DNA of 37,031 nucleotides, from NCBI GenBank assembly GCA_910586375.1, contig CAJUIE010000001.1, positions 1 to 37,031 on the forward strand, read 5' to 3'. Origin of the DNA: an uncultured Alistipes sp. Lineage in GTDB: Bacteria; Bacteroidota; Bacteroidia; Bacteroidales; Rikenellaceae. The position numbers and the translations under genes are program-made. A model generated the notes under the pieces. It was not told the origin of the DNA and did not search any database. It saw nothing but the letters and a program-made list of their open reading frames with translations. This document shows, piece after piece, positions 32,472-37,031 of this stretch. Each line of letters begins with the position of its first letter. The first letter of the stretch is position 1.

Positions 32472-32496
32472 AACAACAAATATTCCCGGCCCGGCG

Positions 32497-32530
32497 AACC
32501 TAAGTGCAGCACTTAGGTTTTCGCTTTTCG
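32497..32530 (+). terminator. Terminator-like hairpin after the DUF4270 gene
   Basis: AACCTAAGT (32497-32505) pairs with ACTTAGGTT (32511-32519) around a GCAGC loop, followed by TTCGCTTTT. An outer TTCCCG/CGGGAA pairing (about 32482-32534) extends it. No separate topA promoter was found, so some readthrough into topA is likely. Confidence 0.55.
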
Positions 32531-32553
32531 GGAAATGCCCCAAAACCGATAAC

Positions 32554-34851
<2,298 letters not shown>

Positions 34852-34864
34852 CGCCGCGCAGGGA

Positions 34865-34952
34865 GGGGGGGGGCGAAGGCTCGGCGGGTTGAAGACTGCG
34901 GAGAGACTGCAACAAAGTTGCGGGCCTCCGCAGCACGAAGGCTCCGGCCCGC
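34865..34952 (+). repeat. G9 tract and GC-rich hairpin repeat between topA and the C1 peptidase gene
   Basis: 34865-34873 is nine G followed by C. Hairpin GCAAC (34909-34913) / GTTGC (34917-34921) leads into GGGCCTCCGCAGC and ends CTCCGGCCCGC at 34952. This matches 26007-26052 almost base for base, except for the loop and a few stem changes. The rest of the 216-base gap 34852-35067 shows no gene and no clear promoter. Confidence 0.7.
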
Positions 34953-35067
34953 CTGCCTGACGGCAGAAAAAACTGTCATCCTGAAAGAGACGCCGCCGAA
35001 GGATCTATGCCCGGCTCTGACCCGCAAGAAAAACTTTTCACGAAAACTTTCAATTTTCACCTCAACG

Positions 35068-36273
35068 ATGAAAAACGCATTACTAACCCTCGCTGCGCTG
35101 TGTGCCGTACTGAGCTCCGCGGCTGCAAATCCTGAAAAAAACGTCTCCGAAGGCTATCAGTTCACCGACGGCAAGACCGTAAACATCACCCCGGTCAAAG
35201 ATCAGAACCGCAGCGGCACCTGCTGGTGCTTCTCGACCCTTTCGTTTCTCGAAAGCGAAATTCTCCGTGCTGGCGGAAAACCCGTACACCTCTCCGAGAT
35301 GTGGATTGTACGCCACACATTCCTTCAGAAAGCCGAGCGTTACGTGCGGATGCACGGCTCGATCAACTTCACCGAAGGCGGCGCGGCCCACGATGTGACA
35401 GAGGCGATTCCCCTCTTCGGCATCGTGCCCTTCGATGCCTATCCCGGACTGAATTACGGAACCGAGAAACCCGACTTCCACGAACTGTCAGCCGTACTGA
35501 AAGCCTACCTCGATGCGGTCATCAAAGCTGCCAATCAATCGCGAAAACCCCTGTCAACAGCTTGGAAACGGGGCTATAACGCCATTCTCGACGAATATTT
35601 CGGAGCCGTACCCGCGACCTTCGTCTACGAAGGCAAGGAGTACACGCCTGAGAGCTTCGCTGCTTCACTGCCGCTCGACATGGACGACTATGTGGAGCTC
35701 ACCTCCTACACTCACCACCCTTTCTACGAGAAATTCATCCTCGAAGTACCCGACAACTGGCTGTGGGGCCAGGTATACAACCTGCCGCTCGACGAGATGA
35801 TGGCCACAATCGACCACGCACTGGACAACGGTTACGCCATAGCCTGGGGTACCGACGTCAGCGAAAAGGGCTTCAGTCGTACCAAGGGACTTGGCATCAT
35901 CCCGGAAGTCGACCTTGAGAGCATGAGCGGCACCGAGGCCGAAAAGTGGGGCAAGCTGACCGCACGCGAAAAAGAGGCTGCGCTCTACACATTCGACAAA
36001 CCCGGCAAGGAGCGCACGATCACCCAGGAGATGCGCCAGACGGCTTTCGACAACTACGAAACCACCGACGACCACGGCATGGTGATCGTCGGCACGGCCA
36101 CCGACCAGGCTGGCAACGCATACTACAAAGTACTCAATTCATGGAACGACGTGCCTCCCTACAACGGCTACTGGTACTTCTCGCGGCCATTCGTAGCCTA
36201 CAAAACAATGGACATCCTGCTGAATAAAAAAGCCCTGCCCAAGGAGGTAGCCAAAAAGTTAGGGATCAAATAA
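35068..36273 (+). CDS. Secreted C1 family cysteine peptidase (bleomycin hydrolase/PepC-like)
   Basis: A 401-aa papain-clan peptidase with a signal peptide (MKNALLTLAALCAVLSSAAA, cleavage about residue 20). QNRSGTCWCFSTLSF places the catalytic cysteine at C52 with the oxyanion glutamine before it. DDHGMVIVG gives H336 and VLNSWND gives N357, completing the C1 catalytic set. Length and the long insertion between C52 and H336 resemble the bleomycin hydrolase/aminopeptidase C group rather than plain papain. Cytosolic members form hexamers with a self-compartmentalising C-terminus; this one ends LPKEVAKKLGIK and is exported, so its substrate may be peptides in the periplasm or gut lumen. A long upstream extension of the frame through repeats was rejected. 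Confidence 0.92.
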   Translation: MKNALLTLAALCAVLSSAAANPEKNVSEGYQFTDGKTVNITPVKDQNRSGTCWCFSTLSFLESEILRAGGKPVHLSEMWIVRHTFLQKAERYVRMHGSINFTEGGAAHDVTEAIPLFGIVPFDAYPGLNYGTEKPDFHELSAVLKAYLDAVIKAANQSRKPLSTAWKRGYNAILDEYFGAVPATFVYEGKEYTPESFAASLPLDMDDYVELTSYTHHPFYEKFILEVPDNWLWGQVYNLPLDEMMATIDHALDNGYAIAWGTDVSEKGFSRTKGLGIIPEVDLESMSGTEAEKWGKLTAREKEAALYTFDKPGKERTITQEMRQTAFDNYETTDDHGMVIVGTATDQAGNAYYKVLNSWNDVPPYNGYWYFSRPFVAYKTMDILLNKKALPKEVAKKLGIK

Positions 36274-36289
36274 ACCTGATTTTCAAACA

Positions 36290-36324
36290 AAAAGCCCCGA
36301 AACTGGAAATGTTTCGGGGCTTTT
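36290..36324. terminator. Bidirectional terminator between convergent genes
   Basis: GCCCCGAAAC (36294-36303) pairs with GTTTCGGGGC (36311-36320), flanked by AAAA and TTTT. It serves the C1 peptidase gene rightward and the phosphopantetheinyl transferase gene leftward. Confidence 0.9.
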
Positions 36325-36331
36325 CATTTAT

Positions 36332-36892
36332 TCATATCCAGACTACCACCCGGCTATCGAGAAAAAGAGACTGCATTACGACCGGATCACCGCCGCAGAT
36401 GCTCCCAACGAGGGTTCCGGCCGTAAAATCGGCCTCCTCGATCCGCAAATCATGCAACAGGTCCAACCCACGGCGCCCGGCGAACTTATAGAGGGTTTCC
36501 TTCGCGCACCATACGAGGGCGAGCCAATGAGGTTTGTCAGAGAGGAGAGCCTCAGCAGGCGAAAGATAGCGGGAAGCGAGCCGCTCGAAAGGCCGGTCAA
36601 GCGTCTCGATGTCGACTGCACAAGGGGTATCGGAGAGAACAACAGCAATGCTTCCCTGGCAATGGGAGACGGCAAGATGGAGCGTTGAGCCCTCGATCGA
36701 GGGTGCACCACACTCGTCGTAAACAAACCGGACAGAAGGTGACCCCAGCTCACGGCGCACGACAGCCCGCCACGACAGCCATTCGGCCCGCCGCAGCGGT
36801 GTGAACGCCGCAGCCACGGCCCGCTCTTCCTGAGTGGTCCAGGCCCCGATTTCAGCCTCGCCAAGCGTTTGCGACAGGTAAAGGTGCAACAT
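36332..36892 (-). CDS. 4'-phosphopantetheinyl transferase superfamily protein
   Basis: A 186-aa Sfp/AcpT-type transferase that moves the phosphopantetheine arm of CoA to a serine of a carrier protein. LHLAVSHCQGSIAVVLS (SH at 76-77), CAVDIETLDRPFERLA (Mg-binding D94 and E96) and LVWCAKETLYKFAGRRG (W128, K131, E132) are the three family motifs in order. The start ATG 36892 (MLHLYLSQTL) is chosen. A start at 36937 would add 15 residues, three of them prolines read from the C9 run at 36919-36911. The carrier protein is not in this window; the fatty-acid acyl carrier protein is a reasonable guess. The C9 tract lies 19-27 bases upstream of the chosen start. Confidence 0.85.
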   Translation of the reverse strand: MLHLYLSQTLGEAEIGAWTTQEERAVAAAFTPLRRAEWLSWRAVVRRELGSPSVRFVYDECGAPSIEGSTLHLAVSHCQGSIAVVLSDTPCAVDIETLDRPFERLASRYLSPAEALLSDKPHWLALVWCAKETLYKFAGRRGLDLLHDLRIEEADFTAGTLVGSICGGDPVVMQSLFLDSRVVVWI

Positions 36893-36910
36893 CGAAAAAA
36901 CAAGAATTTC

Positions 36911-36920
36911 GGGGGGGGGC
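36911..36920 (+). repeat. G9 tract just upstream of the phosphopantetheinyl transferase gene
   Basis: Nine G residues followed by C on the plus strand, so C9 in the leftward transcript, 19-27 bases before the ATG at 36892. It is the fifth G9C in the window, all on the plus strand. Confidence 0.75.
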
Positions 36921-36985
36921 TCCGCGGCCATGCGCATACACGCCGCAGGCTTCAGTCCAAAAAAAGATCTTCGTCTATCGCCCCC

Positions 36986-37030
36986 CTACTTCAGGTCTAC
37001 ACGGATTTTATCGATGCGGCGACCCTCCAT
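36986..37030 (-). CDS. C-terminal end of a probable CorC/GldE-type protein (partial)
   Basis: On the minus strand the frame entering from the right edge reads EGRRIDKIRVDLK and stops at TAG (36988-36986). EGRRI.K(V/I)RV is the usual ending of the CorC_HlyC transporter-associated domain found in hemolysin-family and GldE proteins. gldE next to a phosphopantetheinyl transferase gene is a known Bacteroidota arrangement. Only 13-14 residues are visible, so the call is tentative. Its stop lies 93 bases before the transferase start, same strand. Confidence 0.4.
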   Translation of the reverse strand: MEGRRIDKIRVDLK

Positions 37031-37031
37031 C

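Noticed and set aside
34918..35067. The longer N-terminus of the C1 peptidase
   Set aside because: It translates a GC-rich repeat and would bury the signal peptide.

Overview
The window looks like a chromosomal segment of a GC-rich Bacteroidota, most likely Alistipes or a close Rikenellaceae relative. The reasons are: no clear Shine-Dalgarno sites; repeated Bacteroidota-type -7 boxes (TAnnTTTG) upstream of genes; Bacteroidota families (DUF4270 lipoprotein, DUF3098, DUF3575, a GT3-GT35 glycogen synthase/phosphorylase fusion, YfhO); and the conserved order ftsX-DUF3098-uppP-truB-queA. The genus is inferred from gene content, not from a marker gene.

Layout. 1-1045: the end of an AraC-type regulator, then an orphan C-terminal FISUMP/C-lectin-like fragment, a 55-base-period tandem repeat and a poly-G repeat. 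1046-1888: a membrane protein of unknown function. 2222-11408: a leftward glycogen/alpha-glucan locus (GT3-GT35 fusion, debranching enzyme, GT4 glycosyltransferase, GH57 amylase). 11579-14603: divergent hemW and pckA. 14706-14867: a small class A beta-lactamase-like remnant. 14945-17608: leftward pyrH, tlpA-like gene, frr and a DUF3575 gene. 17687-20159: dxs and a lipocalin. 20178-23358: leftward radical SAM protein, sugar MFS transporter and polyprenyl synthase. 23448-29921: yfhO, then ftsX-DUF3098-uppP-truB-queA. 30035-32471: a single-domain GT5-like protein overlapping a DUF4270 lipoprotein. 32554-36273: topA and a secreted C1 peptidase. 36332-37030: leftward phosphopantetheinyl transferase and the tail of a probable CorC/GldE-type gene.

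How the genes fit together. The left third is a carbon-storage module that can build alpha-glucan (GT3), degrade it by phosphorolysis (GT35), debranch it and modify or hydrolyse it (GT4, GH57). pckA lies beside it and supplies central carbon flux. dxs, the polyprenyl synthase and uppP form an isoprenoid/lipid-carrier theme, and ftsX and uppP point to envelope growth. frr, truB, queA and pyrH are translation and nucleotide housekeeping genes.

Most of the unusual material is between genes: five G tracts of exactly nine bases followed by C, all on the same strand; a family of GC-rich hairpin repeats; the FISUMP fragment, whose variable codons look like products of adenine mutagenesis; and the beta-lactamase remnant. 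No tRNA, rRNA, CRISPR array, transposase or integrase was recognised.
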